A stretch of DNA of 64,000 nucleotides, from the NCBI GenBank assembly GCA_027493445.1, contig JAOSKU010000001.1, positions 918,501 through 982,500 on the forward strand, given 5' to 3'. The notes beneath the pieces were generated by a model that saw only the letters and a program-made list of their open reading frames with translations, was not told where the DNA came from and made no database searches. The stretch comes from Thermoleophilia bacterium. Lineage in GTDB: Bacteria; Actinomycetota; Thermoleophilia; RBG-16-64-13. The position numbers and the translations under genes were made by a program. This document shows positions 26,996-38,700 of the stretch, piece after piece. The first letter of the stretch is position 1, and every line of letters begins with the position of its first letter.

Positions 26996-27001
26996 CGCGG
27001 A

Positions 27002-27463
27002 TCAGTGATGGTACGGTTCGCCCCGTTCGATGCGAACCGCCCGGTACAGCTGCTCGAGGACGATGCAACGAGCCAGTTGGTGCGGAAAAGTCAGCTTCGA
27101 CAGCGACCAGACCAAGTCCGCGGCGGCGGCCACGCGTTGGTCCAGGCCAAGAGCGCCCCCCAGTATAAACTGGAAATCGCTCCGACCGTAGAGCTTCTGG
27201 TGGGACAGGAGCGAGCTCAGCTCTTGGGAATCCACTTCGCGTCCGACCCGGTCCAGCACCACCGAGTAGGCTCCCGGCCGCATGCGGCGCAAGAGGGCCT
27301 CCCCTTCGGTGGCCAGCACACGGTCGCGACCTCGGGCTAGTGGCGTCTCTCCCACCTCCACGAGTTCGAGGTCGGCGTACGGGCGGAGCATGCGCACGTA
27401 CCGATCCTGGACGGCCGCAAGCTCGCGACCCTGGCGGCCGATGCACAGCAACGTGAAACGCAT
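27002..27463 (-). CDS. rlmH: 23S rRNA pseudouridine-1915 N3-methyltransferase
   Basis: RlmH methylates pseudouridine 1915 in helix 69 of 23S rRNA. The 153-residue SPOUT protein has FILGGALGLDQRV for SAM binding. It has the hallmark tail LTFPHQLARCIVLEQLYRAV and ends GEPYHH. Length and termini are standard. The gene downstream is the potassium-channel remnant, separated by the repeat cluster. The upstream DUF4388 gene ends 22 bp before its start. Confidence 0.97.
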   Translation of the reverse strand: MRFTLLCIGRQGRELAAVQDRYVRMLRPYADLELVEVGETPLARGRDRVLATEGEALLRRMRPGAYSVVLDRVGREVDSQELSSLLSHQKLYGRSDFQFILGGALGLDQRVAAAADLVWSLSKLTFPHQLARCIVLEQLYRAVRIERGEPYHH

Positions 27464-27484
27464 GCGGAGAGAATACCCCTCCGG

Positions 27485-28185
27485 CTAGAGAAAGGGGAGG
27501 TCGTCGTAGTCGCCCTCTTCGTCCTCAACCTTCTTGCGGCGCTTGAGGGTAGTGAAGGCGTGCTCTCGAACTATGGTGGGCATGTTCCGCCAAAGGCAGA
27601 TGTCACTCTTCAGGTAGCGGTCCTTGATCTCTTCTGAACACTGGATAGTGCAGGTAAGACAAATCTCCTCCTCCACCTGGATCTTCTCGCGCCGGGGCCG
27701 CTCCCCTCATCCAGGCGCCGGGAGGCCTCCATCAGCAGCTCCTGCACGTCTACGGACGGGGTAATGGGGAACTCGATAGGACGCTCGGGGATCACGAACT
27801 TGAACGTGCCCGCCGTCCAGTTGGAGAGCTGCAGACCCTGATCGTAGGTCTGGCGGTTGACAATGTCTTGGAGGGTCTTGCGGTCGGTGTAACCCCGCCT
27901 CAGCAGCAGGACTCCCAGGGGCTCGTGGGATTCGTCGTGGTTGTAGGCCAGCAAGCACTCTTTGAGCTGGTCCTCGCTCAGCGCCCCGGCGGCCACCAAT
28001 CTGGTGCCCAGCAGATCGTCGGAAAGCGGCAGGGAGATGGCATCTATCTTCCCGTTCGTCATGTAGATGTAGCCGTTCTCCTCGAAGTCTTGGATCTCCA
28101 GTATCCCGCTCTTCCTGTACGTGGCCAGGAATTGCAGAATGCTGAAGATCGAGAACTCCTGGATCTTGCCCCACAGGATCATCAC
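27485..28185 (-). CDS. DUF4388 protein with C-terminal Cys cluster (frameshifted)
   Basis: The first 110 residues are a DUF4388 domain (FSIFSILQFLATYRKSGILE, GYIYMTNGKIDAISLPLSDD), found in PatA-like gliding and signalling proteins. A helical region follows (LKECLLAYNHDESHEPLGVL, VLLLRRGYTDRKTLQDIV). At a four-C run (27703-27706) one missing base splits the frame. Adding it continues into a tail with ICLTCTIQCSEEIKDRYLKS and DICLW. These are four closely spaced cysteines that could bind metal or an Fe-S cluster. The protein ends in an acidic EDEEGDYDDLPFL. Combined length is about 233 residues. Function is unknown. Confidence 0.72.
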
Positions 28186-28284
28186 ATCACCCGTACTAGT
28201 GTCGGCATCGACGGGCCTACGGTTGAGCCGGCCTCGCGTTGCACAATGCCGAGCGGGTTCCGGCGGTTACGCCGGAGTGTCCCG

Positions 28285-28905
28285 CTACCGGCGGGACTCG
28301 TGGTGAGGGACGGCAGCACCGGGCTTCTTGAAGCGCTCACTGGGCTTCCGGCCTGACTCACCATTGGAGGCCGCCTCCGCTGGATCCGCCGGTTCTTCGT
28401 CGAATCCTGCGAAACCCGGGCCGGGGCGTATGGTGGTCGCCGCCGCCTCCCTCCGTTCGCCCTCCTCAGCGAGCGATGTTACCGAAGCCTCCTCAGAAGG
28501 GACTGAAGACTCGGGAGCTTGGGCAACCGCCGTCGCTGCGGGCGCTGCGCCTGCGGGCTTCGGGGCAACCGGCTCGGGCGTCTCGGACGAGGGTCCGATG
28601 GTCGACCTCACGGGATCGACCCGAACGACGGCGGGAGTTTCCACATTCACGGGTTCGGACCCGATCGCCGCGGCGGTTTCGTTCTCGGCGTCTGGGCCCT
28701 CGCCCATCGCCTGCCGCACCTTGGGAGGATGGAGAAGCTGCCACCCGATCGCCAGGAAGACATAGGCGATGATCCCAAACACCGCCGTCAGTACGAGCAG
28801 GCTCACATTGTAGTTCGAGAGGAAGGGCAGGAGCACAAGCAGCGCGATGAGCCCGAAGATGCCTCCCAGAGCCAGCGCTATCCCTCCGAGCACTCGATAG
28901 ATCAT
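28285..28905 (-). CDS. Hypothetical two-helix membrane protein with Pro/Ala-rich tail
   Basis: A 206-residue protein I cannot assign. Two membrane helices lie at residues 5-30 (VLGGIALALGGIFGLIALLV) and 36-58 (LLVLTAVFGIIAYVFLAIGW). About 145 residues of low-complexity cytosolic or external sequence follow, rich in Pro, Ala, Glu and Ser, with a basic end (PSERFKKPGAAVPHHESRR). The start is ATG 28905. It lies upstream of the DUF4388 gene on the same strand, about 100 bp apart. Confidence 0.65.
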   Translation of the reverse strand: MIYRVLGGIALALGGIFGLIALLVLLPFLSNYNVSLLVLTAVFGIIAYVFLAIGWQLLHPPKVRQAMGEGPDAENETAAAIGSEPVNVETPAVVRVDPVRSTIGPSSETPEPVAPKPAGAAPAATAVAQAPESSVPSEEASVTSLAEEGERREAAATTIRPGPGFAGFDEEPADPAEAASNGESGRKPSERFKKPGAAVPHHESRR

Positions 28906-29038
28906 GTATCCACCTCGAATGGTTCAATCACGTCCAAGGGACGCTGCGCCGCGATTGCGACGGGTTTCAAGTCTAGTTGTCGAAGCAGTGCAATACAAGC
29001 GACAAAGGGCGCATTCCAGCGCCGGCCTCACGCTCCGG

Positions 29039-29302
29039 TCAGGCGAGTCCCTTCTCCTGCCGCATGGCCAGCACCGCCTCCAGCACCTGCTCGTCGGTTG
29101 TGGTGCTCTCGATCACGCCGCGGAAATCCTCGACAGTAAGACCCAGTTCGGCCAGCAGCATGTGATCGCGGGAACATGGGTGTTTGTAGGCCGCCGGATT
29201 CCCCTGGTAGGTCGCCCGGGCTTTGTCGACCATGCGCGGGAGCCACGACCATCCGCCGAGCTCCTGGTCACCGCCGCGGGGCGGCTGCACTGAGAGGTCC
29301 AC
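29039..29302 (-). CDS. DUF5069-type small protein
   Basis: An 87-residue soluble protein. MDLSVQPPRGGDQELGGWSW, then LPRMVDKARATYQG and LLAELGLTVEDF, fit the DUF5069 family of unknown function. The tail TTTDEQVLEAVLAMRQEKGL is helical. It lies between the two-helix membrane protein and glnD on the minus strand. No catalytic motif is evident. Confidence 0.7.
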   Translation of the reverse strand: MDLSVQPPRGGDQELGGWSWLPRMVDKARATYQGNPAAYKHPCSRDHMLLAELGLTVEDFRGVIESTTTDEQVLEAVLAMRQEKGLA

Positions 29303-29385
29303 CCGTAGCTCCTCTCGCGTGAGACCTGCTACCGTAGTTGCTAAGCATACACGTTCTCGGCGCGCCTGGCAGCATGAGCCGCCGG

Positions 29386-31752
29386 CTATGCGCTGCGCTC
29401 GAGCGCGAACAGGATGGCCCGCTCCACCTCGCGCACGTGCTCCGGATCGACCAGCTTCCGCCCCCAGGCGTCGGCCACGTAGAAGGCGTCGACCACTCTG
29501 TCTTTCAGAGTAGCCACCTTCGCCAGCCGAACCTCGAGGCGCAGGTCGTCGAGGGTACGCGCCAGAGTATACAGAAGCCCCACCCGGTCGGCCGCGTGCA
29601 CCTCGATGACCGTGAGGGACTCCGAAACGCTGTTGTCGATAACCACGCGCGGCGACTCCTGGCGTTCGACCCCCCCCGCGGTGGCGTAGCGGGCGGCCTT
29701 CTCCGCCAAGCGGTAGTCCAGGGCTAGGCGGCCTTCGAGGGCCCGGGAGACATCTGCCCGCACCAGCTCCCAGCGTTCGTGCTGCACCACGTCGCCGAAG
29801 TAGTCGGCCACGTGGAAGGTCTGGGCCACGTGGCCTCTCTCCCCGGACTGAAGCTGAGCGCTCAGGATGGTGATGCCGTGGAAGGCCAGCACTCCCGAGA
29901 CTCGTGCCAGCACCCCGGCCACCGGAGTCGACACCACCGAGAGTTCCTGCACGCCCGCGAGGTGGGTCGGCTGTATGCGGAGAGTCAGGCCCGCGCCCAG
30001 AGGGCCGGCCGCCACGACCAGGGTCAGTTCAGGCATCCGGGCCGGCTCGCCGGTCGGCAGTCCCTCGAGGACCCCGGCCGGCTCGACCGCCTCGTCGAGC
30101 GCATGCAGAAGCTTGAAGAACAGCTCGCGCACCAGCCCGGCGCTCCAAGGGGTCCAGACCGTGGGGCCGGTGGACATGGAGTCGGCGACGGTCAGTACGT
30201 AGAGCATCTGCAGACGCGACACGCTGCCGATGGTCTCGGCCAGCCGGGCCAGCAGCACCGGGTCTTCCAGGTCCCGGCGGGCGGCAGTGTCGGCCAGGAG
30301 CAAGTGCTGGCGGACGAGGAAAGCCACTTCCTCTTGCGCGGCCGGAGACCCACCCAGAGCCGCGACCGCTCTGCCGGCCAGCGAGGCCCCGACCGCTGCG
30401 TGGTCGTCGGCCGCCAGACCTTTGCCCACGTCGTGGAGCAGACACCCGAGGAGCAGGCTCTCCCACGACTCGGTGTGCCGCAACTCGGAGGCAAGCGCAG
30501 CCGCAATCGGCTCCTCGTCGTGCCCGGACGAAGCCAGGGTGACGGCGGTAGCAACGCAGCGGAGGGTATGACCGTCGACCGTGTAGGTATGCAGGGCGTC
30601 CCGCTGGCCAAGCGAACGGATGGCCTCCCATCCGGGGATCCAGGCCGAGAGGGCCCCCCGGTGGCTCAACCGCTCCAGAGCCGGAACCCCATCACTTCCG
30701 GCTCGTAGCAGATTCAAGAGCAAGGCCCTGCGACCTTCGGCCGTCTCGGGCAGTGCATCGGGCAGCGAAGCCGATACCCAGGTGCGGGCCACACCCAGCT
30801 CGGCCAGAGCCGCTTGCCATACGTCCTCGGTCATGAGGGCCACGGTCTGGGCCGCGCTGAACACCGCTCCCATCACGGCGGCCACGCCTTGACCGCCGTC
30901 GTCCCCCGAGGGGTGGAGTCGTACCGCCACCTCGTGTTGCACGTCCAGATACAGGCGGTCGACCTTGCGACCCATGACATGGTGCAGGGCCGTGCGGGCC
31001 CGCAGCAACATGTCGGTAGCCGACTCGAGCTGAGCCAAACCTTCGTTCGAGAGCCAGCCGGCCGCCTGCAACCCGTCGAAGCCGCTCAGTCCCCGCAGGG
31101 CGAATGTGAGCCAGAAGGTCTCGTGCACATCGCGCAGGCCGCCCCGGCCTTCCTTCAGATGGGGCTCCAGCAGAGCGCCCGCCGGCCCGAAGGCCTGGTG
31201 CCTGGCGGCGCGGGCCTCCAGCGCCCCGTCGACGAAGGCGCGACCACCGTCGGCCAGGACCTGCGCACGAAGTCCCTCGATCAGCCGGCCGAACAGATCC
31301 TGGTCGCCCACCAGCAAGCGCGCCTGAAAAAACGAAGTCTGCAGCTCGATATTCTTGGCGGCCAGCTCGAGGCACTCATCGACGGTACGAGCCCCATGTC
31401 CCAGGTCGAGACCGGCGTCCCACAGAGGATAGAAGAGGTGCTCGGCCATGCCCTGCACCCGCGGCGCCTCTTGCTCGCCATACACCAGCATCAGGTCGAT
31501 GTCTGAGAAGGGGCAGAGCTCCCGGCGACCGTAGCCCCCTACTGCCACGACGGCCAGACCCGACTCCCGGTAGCGCCCTCCGGTCACCAGCTCGTGCTCG
31601 GCTTGACGGAATAGCGAGATGAGCACCAGGTCGACACTGTCGGCCCGCCGGCGGGCCACCTCGCGTCCTCCACCGCCGGCCACCTGCAGCTCCTCGAGCT
31701 CGATTCGGGCCTGGCGCAGATATGCGGCTGGGTCCCGACCGGGCAGCACCAT
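29386..31752 (-). CDS. glnD: Bifunctional PII uridylyltransferase/uridylyl-removing enzyme
   Basis: GlnD senses glutamine and modifies PII. The 788-residue protein has all expected parts. The nucleotidyltransferase core is VVAVGGYGRRELCPFSDIDL (residues 60-80). LLEPHLKEGRGGLRDVHETF follows. The HD domain has HTYTVDGHTLRCV and LLGCLLHDVGKGLAADDH. Two ACT domains occur near the C-terminus (LSVVSTPVAGVLARVSGVLA and TVIEVHAADRVGLLYTLART). The gene follows the PII gene by 37 bp, so the enzyme and its substrate are co-transcribed. ATG 31752 is the start. Confidence 0.96.
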   Translation of the reverse strand: MVLPGRDPAAYLRQARIELEELQVAGGGGREVARRRADSVDLVLISLFRQAEHELVTGGRYRESGLAVVAVGGYGRRELCPFSDIDLMLVYGEQEAPRVQGMAEHLFYPLWDAGLDLGHGARTVDECLELAAKNIELQTSFFQARLLVGDQDLFGRLIEGLRAQVLADGGRAFVDGALEARAARHQAFGPAGALLEPHLKEGRGGLRDVHETFWLTFALRGLSGFDGLQAAGWLSNEGLAQLESATDMLLRARTALHHVMGRKVDRLYLDVQHEVAVRLHPSGDDGGQGVAAVMGAVFSAAQTVALMTEDVWQAALAELGVARTWVSASLPDALPETAEGRRALLLNLLRAGSDGVPALERLSHRGALSAWIPGWEAIRSLGQRDALHTYTVDGHTLRCVATAVTLASSGHDEEPIAAALASELRHTESWESLLLGCLLHDVGKGLAADDHAAVGASLAGRAVAALGGSPAAQEEVAFLVRQHLLLADTAARRDLEDPVLLARLAETIGSVSRLQMLYVLTVADSMSTGPTVWTPWSAGLVRELFFKLLHALDEAVEPAGVLEGLPTGEPARMPELTLVVAAGPLGAGLTLRIQPTHLAGVQELSVVSTPVAGVLARVSGVLAFHGITILSAQLQSGERGHVAQTFHVADYFGDVVQHERWELVRADVSRALEGRLALDYRLAEKAARYATAGGVERQESPRVVIDNSVSESLTVIEVHAADRVGLLYTLARTLDDLRLEVRLAKVATLKDRVVDAFYVADAWGRKLVDPEHVREVERAILFALERSA

Positions 31753-31789
31753 TCAGCGCCACCGGGCGCGCATAGCCCCCCCTGGTGCG

Positions 31790-33320
<1,531 letters not shown>

Positions 33321-33341
33321 GCAGGCTCCCTTCATGACGAA

Positions 33342-33368
33342 AGCCCCGTGGTTCAGTCCCACGGGGCT
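33342..33368 (-). promoter_or_regulatory. Hairpin in leader of CDF gene
   Basis: AGCCCCGTGG (33342-33351) and CCACGGGGCT (33359-33368) form a perfect ten-base stem with a seven-base loop. In the transcript it is followed by a short U-rich stretch (TTTCGT) and then the ribosome site, about 20 bases before ATG 33320. It could be an attenuator, or a terminator for an upstream RNA. Confidence 0.5.
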
Positions 33369-33538
33369 ACTGCCCGCTGCCCATCTCTGGGCCCGGCCTG
33401 CGCCCCCGATTCTGCGTCGGGGACCGCCTGCTCCTTCAGGGAGAGAGTGTACTCCACCTCGCGGGCCGTGCCCAAGACGCCCCCATAGAATGACGCTTTT
33501 CCTCTTCTCGAATGTTGTCTATACTGTAGGTTAGGCAC

Positions 33539-34267
33539 ATGCTTAAAGCATTAGCTCAACATGATCAGCCGGGACGGCCGGCCTCCCTGGCAGAGGTCCT
33601 TCCCGGGGCGCCCGCCGCGCATAGCGGCGCCGCGTCAGCCCGGGGCGCCCAGACCCGGGCCCGCATAATCGAGGCTACCTTGGCCTTGATCGCCGAGTCG
33701 GGCTGGAAGAGCGTGACCACGCGGTCAGTGGCGGACAAAGCCGGAGTCAACGGCGCGCTCATCCACTACCACTTCGGGTCCAAGAAGGCCCTGTTGGCGG
33801 AAGCCCTCTCGGCCGTGCTCACCAACGAGCTTTCCGGACCTACCGACGCCTTGGCCACCGGCAACGACTTCGAGGCCGGCCTCCGTTCGGCGATGGACTA
33901 CTTGAAGACGCTCGAGAGACGGTCGACGAACATGGTGGTCTTCACTGAGGCTCTGGTACAGGCTACCCGCGACGAAGGGATGCGCAGCTGGATGCGGGAC
34001 GCCGTGCACGGCTTCCACGCGTTCACCGAGGATGCACTGAGCGCCGCCCAGGCTCGTGGCCAGCTGGCTCCCAGCTTGGACTCCCGAGGCACGGCCCTGA
34101 TTCTCACGGCCCTACTCGACGGACTGGTGCTGCACCGCCTGGTCGACCCCGAACTCGACCTCGACCGCGCTACCGAAGCCTTGGTGGCCCTGCTCCACGG
34201 GCACCCGACCCTCCCACCCGGCGAAGAGACCGGCCTGGGCCAACCTCCCACGAAAGGAGCATCGTGA
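33539..34267 (+). CDS. TetR/AcrR-family regulator
   Basis: A 242-residue repressor. The HTH is RARIIEATLALIAESGWKSV, then TTRSVADKAGVNGALIHYHF, GSKKALLAEA, at residues 40-90; the rest is the helical ligand-binding domain. A 30-residue Pro/Ala-rich N-terminal extension precedes the HTH. It lies 25 bp before an ABC exporter operon on the same strand and probably controls it. A possible -10 (TATACT) lies only 13 bases before ATG 33539, so either the leader is very short or a downstream start is used. Confidence 0.9.
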   Translation: MLKALAQHDQPGRPASLAEVLPGAPAAHSGAASARGAQTRARIIEATLALIAESGWKSVTTRSVADKAGVNGALIHYHFGSKKALLAEALSAVLTNELSGPTDALATGNDFEAGLRSAMDYLKTLERRSTNMVVFTEALVQATRDEGMRSWMRDAVHGFHAFTEDALSAAQARGQLAPSLDSRGTALILTALLDGLVLHRLVDPELDLDRATEALVALLHGHPTLPPGEETGLGQPPTKGAS

Positions 34268-34292
34268 CACGGGCAGCGAGCCCGTACTGACG

Positions 34293-35036
34293 GTGAACAA
34301 CTCAATGGCAGCCTCCGGCCAAACCCCGCCTCCCGGCCTCGCCCTTCGCGGCCTCTCCAAGACCTACGGCGAGGGCCGGGCCGCCGTCCGGGCCCTCAAG
34401 TCGGTGGACCTGAACATCGCCCCCGGCCAGTTCGTGGTCGTGCTGGGGCCCAGCGGCTCAGGCAAGACCACGCTGCTCAACCTGATAGGCGGCATCGAGT
34501 CGCCCAGCGCGGGGCGGCTGCTGATCGATGGTGTCGACGTGGCCGCCATGAGCGTCGAGGAGCGCACCACGTACCGCAGGGAACGCGTAGGCTTCGTGTT
34601 CCAGTTCTTCAACCTCATCCCGACACTGAGCGCCCTCGAGAACGTGCAGCTGGTGGCCGAGCTGGTCAAGGGGGACGCCGAGGCGGCTTCGCGTCGGGCC
34701 TTGGAGCGTGTAGGACTCAACTCCCGCGTCGACCACTTCCCTAGTGCCCTGTCCGGCGGTGAGCAACAGCGCGTGGCGATCGCCCGCGCCGTGGTCAAGG
34801 AACCGCCGCTTCTGCTGTGCGACGAGCCCACCGGCTCGCTCGACCTGGACACGGGCCGGCAGATCCTGGCCCTGCTCCGCGCGGCCGGCCGTAGGGACGG
34901 ACGCACCCTGCTGCTGGTGACCCACAACTCGGTCATCGCCCGCGTCGCGGACCGGGTGGTGCGCATGCGCTCCGGCGAGGTCGTCGCGGACGAAACGGTC
35001 ACCCAGCCCATCGCTCCCGAAGAGGTGGAGTGGTGA
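34293..35036 (+). CDS. ABC transporter ATPase, MacB/LolD type
   Basis: A 247-residue ATPase: Walker A VVLGPSGSGKTTLLNLIGGI, Q-loop FVFQFFNLIPTLSALENVQL, signature ALSGGEQQRVAIARAVVKEP, Walker B LLLCDEPTGSLDLDTG and the switch His in VTHNS. The ERTTYRRERVGFVFQ block is typical of ATPases that partner with FtsX-fold permeases. GTG 34293 or ATG 34305 may be the start. Its stop overlaps the permease start (GTGA), so the pair forms one exporter, likely for lipids, peptides or drugs under TetR control. Confidence 0.93.
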   Translation: MNNSMAASGQTPPPGLALRGLSKTYGEGRAAVRALKSVDLNIAPGQFVVVLGPSGSGKTTLLNLIGGIESPSAGRLLIDGVDVAAMSVEERTTYRRERVGFVFQFFNLIPTLSALENVQLVAELVKGDAEAASRRALERVGLNSRVDHFPSALSGGEQQRVAIARAVVKEPPLLLCDEPTGSLDLDTGRQILALLRAAGRRDGRTLLLVTHNSVIARVADRVVRMRSGEVVADETVTQPIAPEEVEW

Positions 35037-37401
35037 TCCTCCGCCGAAAGCTCCTGCGCGATATGAGGAGGCGGCGCGGACAGTTCGCAGCCGTGGTGCT
35101 GACGATCTTCCTGGGGATCGTTCTCTTCGGCGCCTCGTATGACGCCTTTCTCAACCTGAAGGCCTCGTACCAGAGCCTGTTCGACGACCTGCGCTTCGCC
35201 CACGTCACTACAGTCGGCGGCGACACCCAGGCCATCGCAGACGAGGTGGCCGCCCGGCCTGAAGTGGTCGCCGTCACCACCCGCACGGTGGCCGATATCC
35301 CCTTCCGCTTGGGGGGTAACCACAAGCTTCTGGGGCGTGTGGTGGGCTTGCCGGCCGGCAGCCAGCCAGAGGTCGACCAGGTGATGGTGCTGCGGGGGAC
35401 CTATCTGGATCCGGCCCGGCCCGAGGGTGTGCTGGTCGAGCAGCACATGTCCAACCGCTTCGGACTCGAGCCGGGCTCCAGCTTCGAGGTGCTGGGGCCG
35501 CAGGGCTGGACCCAGGTGCGGGTGGCCGGTGTGGTCGCCTCTCCTGAGTACATCTGGCCGGCCCGTAGCCGGCAGGACATCTTGACCTCCACCGACGACT
35601 TCGGAGTGGTCTTTGCCGGAGCGGGCCTGCTCGAGACCCTCCCCAACACCGCCGCCCACAGGGAGGTGCTGGCCTTCTTCCGGCCAGGATCTGACGGCAC
35701 CGCGAGCGAAGCCGTGGTGCGCGACATCGCCCTGCGGCACGAAGCGGTCGACGTCTACACCCGCGCAGAGCAGCCCTCTAACGCCGCTTTGCAGGAAGAT
35801 GTGCAGGGCTTCGGCGACCTCTCTCTTATGTTCCCCCTGCTCTTCCTGGGAGCGGCGGGCATGGCCACGTACGTGCTGCTCACCCGCATGGTCTACTCGC
35901 AGCGCGCCCAGATCGGCCTCCTGCTGGCGAATGGTTTCAGGCGACGGACAGTGTTCCGGCACTACCTGGCGTACGGACTGGCGGCCGGCCTGGCGGGAGC
36001 CGTCCCCGCCGTGGTAGCCGGTGCCCTGCTCGCCCGCATCATCACCGGGTTCTACACCGCAGCCATCTCCGTGCCGGTGACGGTCGTCCGGCTGCATCCC
36101 GAGACCCTGTTAGCCGGAGTGCTCTTCGGGCTGGTGGCCGGCGCAGTATCGGCCCTCTCCCCCGCGCTGCTGGCATCGCGCACGACTCCGGCCGAAGCCA
36201 TGCGCGGCTCGAAGCCCCCGGCCGGGCCGGGAGAAGCATCCTCGAGATCATGGTGCCTCCCCTGCGCCGGTTGCCTACCCGCTGGAAAATGGTGCTGCGC
36301 GGCGTAGGTCGGAACCGGCGGCGGAGCCTCTCCACGGTTATCGGAGTGGTGTTGGCCGTCACCCTGATCCTGGCCTCGTGGGGCATGGTCGACACCGTGC
36401 AGATCCTTCTCCACAAGCAGTTCGATCAAGTGCGACGGCAGGATGCCGACCTCTACTTCACCGCCTCGGCCGGGCCGGAGCTCATGGGAAAGGTCGAACG
36501 CGTCCCGGGCGTGGCCGCAGTGGAGACCACCGCCCAGCTCCCCGCCACGCTGAGAGCGGACGGGCAGATTTACGACACCGCCCTGGTGGCCTTCCGACCG
36601 GGGACCGCCATGCACGGCTTCCCACTCCTGGACGGAGGTTGGACCGATGTACCTTCCCAGGGCATCCTGGTGGGGCGCGGCGTGCGCGACCGGCTGGGCC
36701 TGCGGGTCGGGGATACGGTGCGCGTCACCGTGTCGGCCACCGGTCAGAGCTTCGACGAATCGATCGTGACCTTCCTGGACGAGCCTCTGGGCACCTACGC
36801 GTACATCGCCCTACCCGTGTTGCAGGACCGACTCGGACCGGCGGCCGGCACCGTTATCGGAACCCAGGCCATGCTGCGCTTCGAGCCAAGAGTCGACCGC
36901 GAGGCCATGCGCGCGCGCTTCACCGACATGTCTGAGGTCGCCGCGTACACCGACGCCCGCTCGCTCGTGCGAATGGCTGAGTCGCTCATGGGGCTCTTCT
37001 ACGCCTTCGTTGGGGTGATGCTGGCCTTCGGGGCGATTATGGCGTTTGCGTTGGTGTTCAACACCATGTCGGCCAACATCTCCGAACGCTCGGTGGAGAT
37101 CGCCAATCTGGAGGCGGCTGGGCTCCCCCGACGAACCCTCTCCGCCATGGTCACCGTCGAGAATGTGCTCCTTACGCTCCTTGGGCTGGTGCCTGGACTG
37201 GCGGTGGGCTACGCAGCGTCGTGGTTCTTCATGGCGTCGTACAGTAGCGACATGTTCCGCTTTGATCTGCACATGCGCTCCACCACGTTGGTGGCCACCG
37301 GGCTGGGCCTCCTGGCGATCAGCCTGATCTCCCAACGGCCGGCCTTGAAAGCCGTACGCCGGCTGGACGTGGCCCAAGTGGTGCGCGAGCGCTCGCTCTG
37401 A
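35033..37401 (+). CDS. FtsX-fold ABC permease, two-domain (frameshifted)
   Basis: A large permease of about 790 residues with duplicated FtsX/MacB-PCD halves. The first half starts with a membrane helix (FAAVVLTIFLGIVLFGASYD), a large extracytoplasmic domain, then MFPLLFLGAAGMATYVLLTR and PALLASRTTPAEAMRG. At 36229-36231 one G appears to be missing. After it the second half reads SILEIMVPPLRRLPTRW, then LSTVIGVVLAVTLILASWGM and a final FtsX domain (LVFNTMSANISERSVEIANL). Without the correction the gene would be two adjacent permeases. It works with the ATPase just upstream. Its TGA abuts repeat copy D. Confidence 0.88.
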
Positions 37402-37403
37402 GA

Positions 37404-37563
37404 GCTCGTTTCAGAATAACCCCCTCGCCGTCAGGGTACGCTGGGCGAGTGCGAGGCAAGGACGCAGGGAGCGGGCGTAGCAGAGCTACGGACGCGACCG
37501 AGGACGCCGCATCGGGCCGCCCAGTGCGGCCGCGGCGGCCAGGGCTTCGTCTTGTAACGAGCC
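37404..37563. repeat. Dispersed palindromic element, copy D (full length)
   Basis: A 160-bp element filling the whole space between two convergent stop codons: TGA of the permease ends at 37401 and the trxB-paralogue TAG occupies 37566-37564. The ends are imperfect inverted repeats (GAGCTCGTTTC against GTAACGAGCCC). The core GGGCGAGTGCGAGGCAAGGA, the hairpin GTAGCAGAGCTAC and CGCCCAGTGCGGCCGCGGCG define the family. Confidence 0.88.
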
Positions 37564-38501
37564 CTATAGACTGCAGACCCGGGCATCCAGGTAGCGAACG
37601 GCGTCGAAGGCGGCCGCCGCCCCCCTCGAGGCCGCCGTGATCACCTGCTTCAGGTCGGAGTCTGTGACGTCTCCGGCCGCGTACAGACCGGGCAGCGACG
37701 TGCATCCGTTCTGGTCGACCTTTACGAAGCCCTGCTCGTCGAGGTCGACCAGATCGACTAGCAAATCATTCGTGGGATCTACCCCCACGTAGATGAACAC
37801 ACCGTCGACGGGGACGAACTCCTCGGGTTCTCCCTTTGTCGATGCCAGACGCACACCGCTGACCTTGCCATCGTCGCCTGTGATCTCAGCCACCGTCCGG
37901 CTGTAGTGATAGCCGATCTTGGGATTGACGAAGCAGTATTCCTGGATGCACTCGGTCGCCCGCAGCTGGTCGCGCCGGTGGACCAGGTGAACACGCGAGG
38001 CGAACTTCGCCAGGAAGAGGGCTTCCTGCAGGGCTGAGTCCCCCCGCCAATCACAGCCACGTCCTTCTCCCGATACAGCGCGCCATCGCACGTGGCGCAC
38101 CACGAGACCCCCCGGCCGGTGAACTGGGCTTCGCCCGGCACGCCCAGACGCTTGGGCACGGCTCCGGTGGCCACGATGACCGCCTTGGCGCTCACCTCCT
38201 CACCGTCGACGGTCACAACGAAGTCGAACCCCTGCGGGCGGATGGACTCAACAGTCGCCAGCGTGCGAAACTCGGCGCCGAAATGCTCCGCCTGTCGGTG
38301 CATCAACTCTCCTAGTTCGGGGCCCGAGAGCCCCTCGGGGAAGGCCGGATAATTCTCCACCCATTCGGTAGTCACAATCTGCCCGCCGGGGAACCCCTTC
38401 TCGAAAACCACGGTGCGCGCTCGAGCCCGGGCTCCATAAAGGGCGGCGGTCATCCCGGCCGGCCCTGCGCCTACCACCGCGATATCAATCGAATCTGTCA
38501 C
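37564..38501 (-). CDS. Thioredoxin-disulfide reductase paralogue (frameshifted)
   Basis: A second thioredoxin-reductase-like flavoprotein. [20 protein letters not shown] binds [23 protein letters not shown] holds the CxxC. The frame breaks in the NADPH-binding glycine run at six Cs (38040-38045). One extra base gives [20 protein letters not shown] and the rest to the C-terminal [18 protein letters not shown]. Corrected length is about 312 residues. It is distinct from the csoR-linked trxB at 19099 and may serve a different thioredoxin or glutaredoxin-like protein. Confidence 0.9.
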
Positions 38502-38700
38502 GGATCTCCTCCACTCCCTCCGCTTCGGCGCCTGCCCGCCACCCTCCGTAAGATGATCCGGCGCGCTCCTGTCATGGTCTTTTTACCCAGCTCGGCGACC
38601 AACACAGTCCTGAGCCGGAAGACGTGGGAGGAAGGGGCGACGGAAACCGGCCGGTACGCGTCGAGGAGCGGGCGCACCCTCGCGGCTTCGAGAGGCGGAA

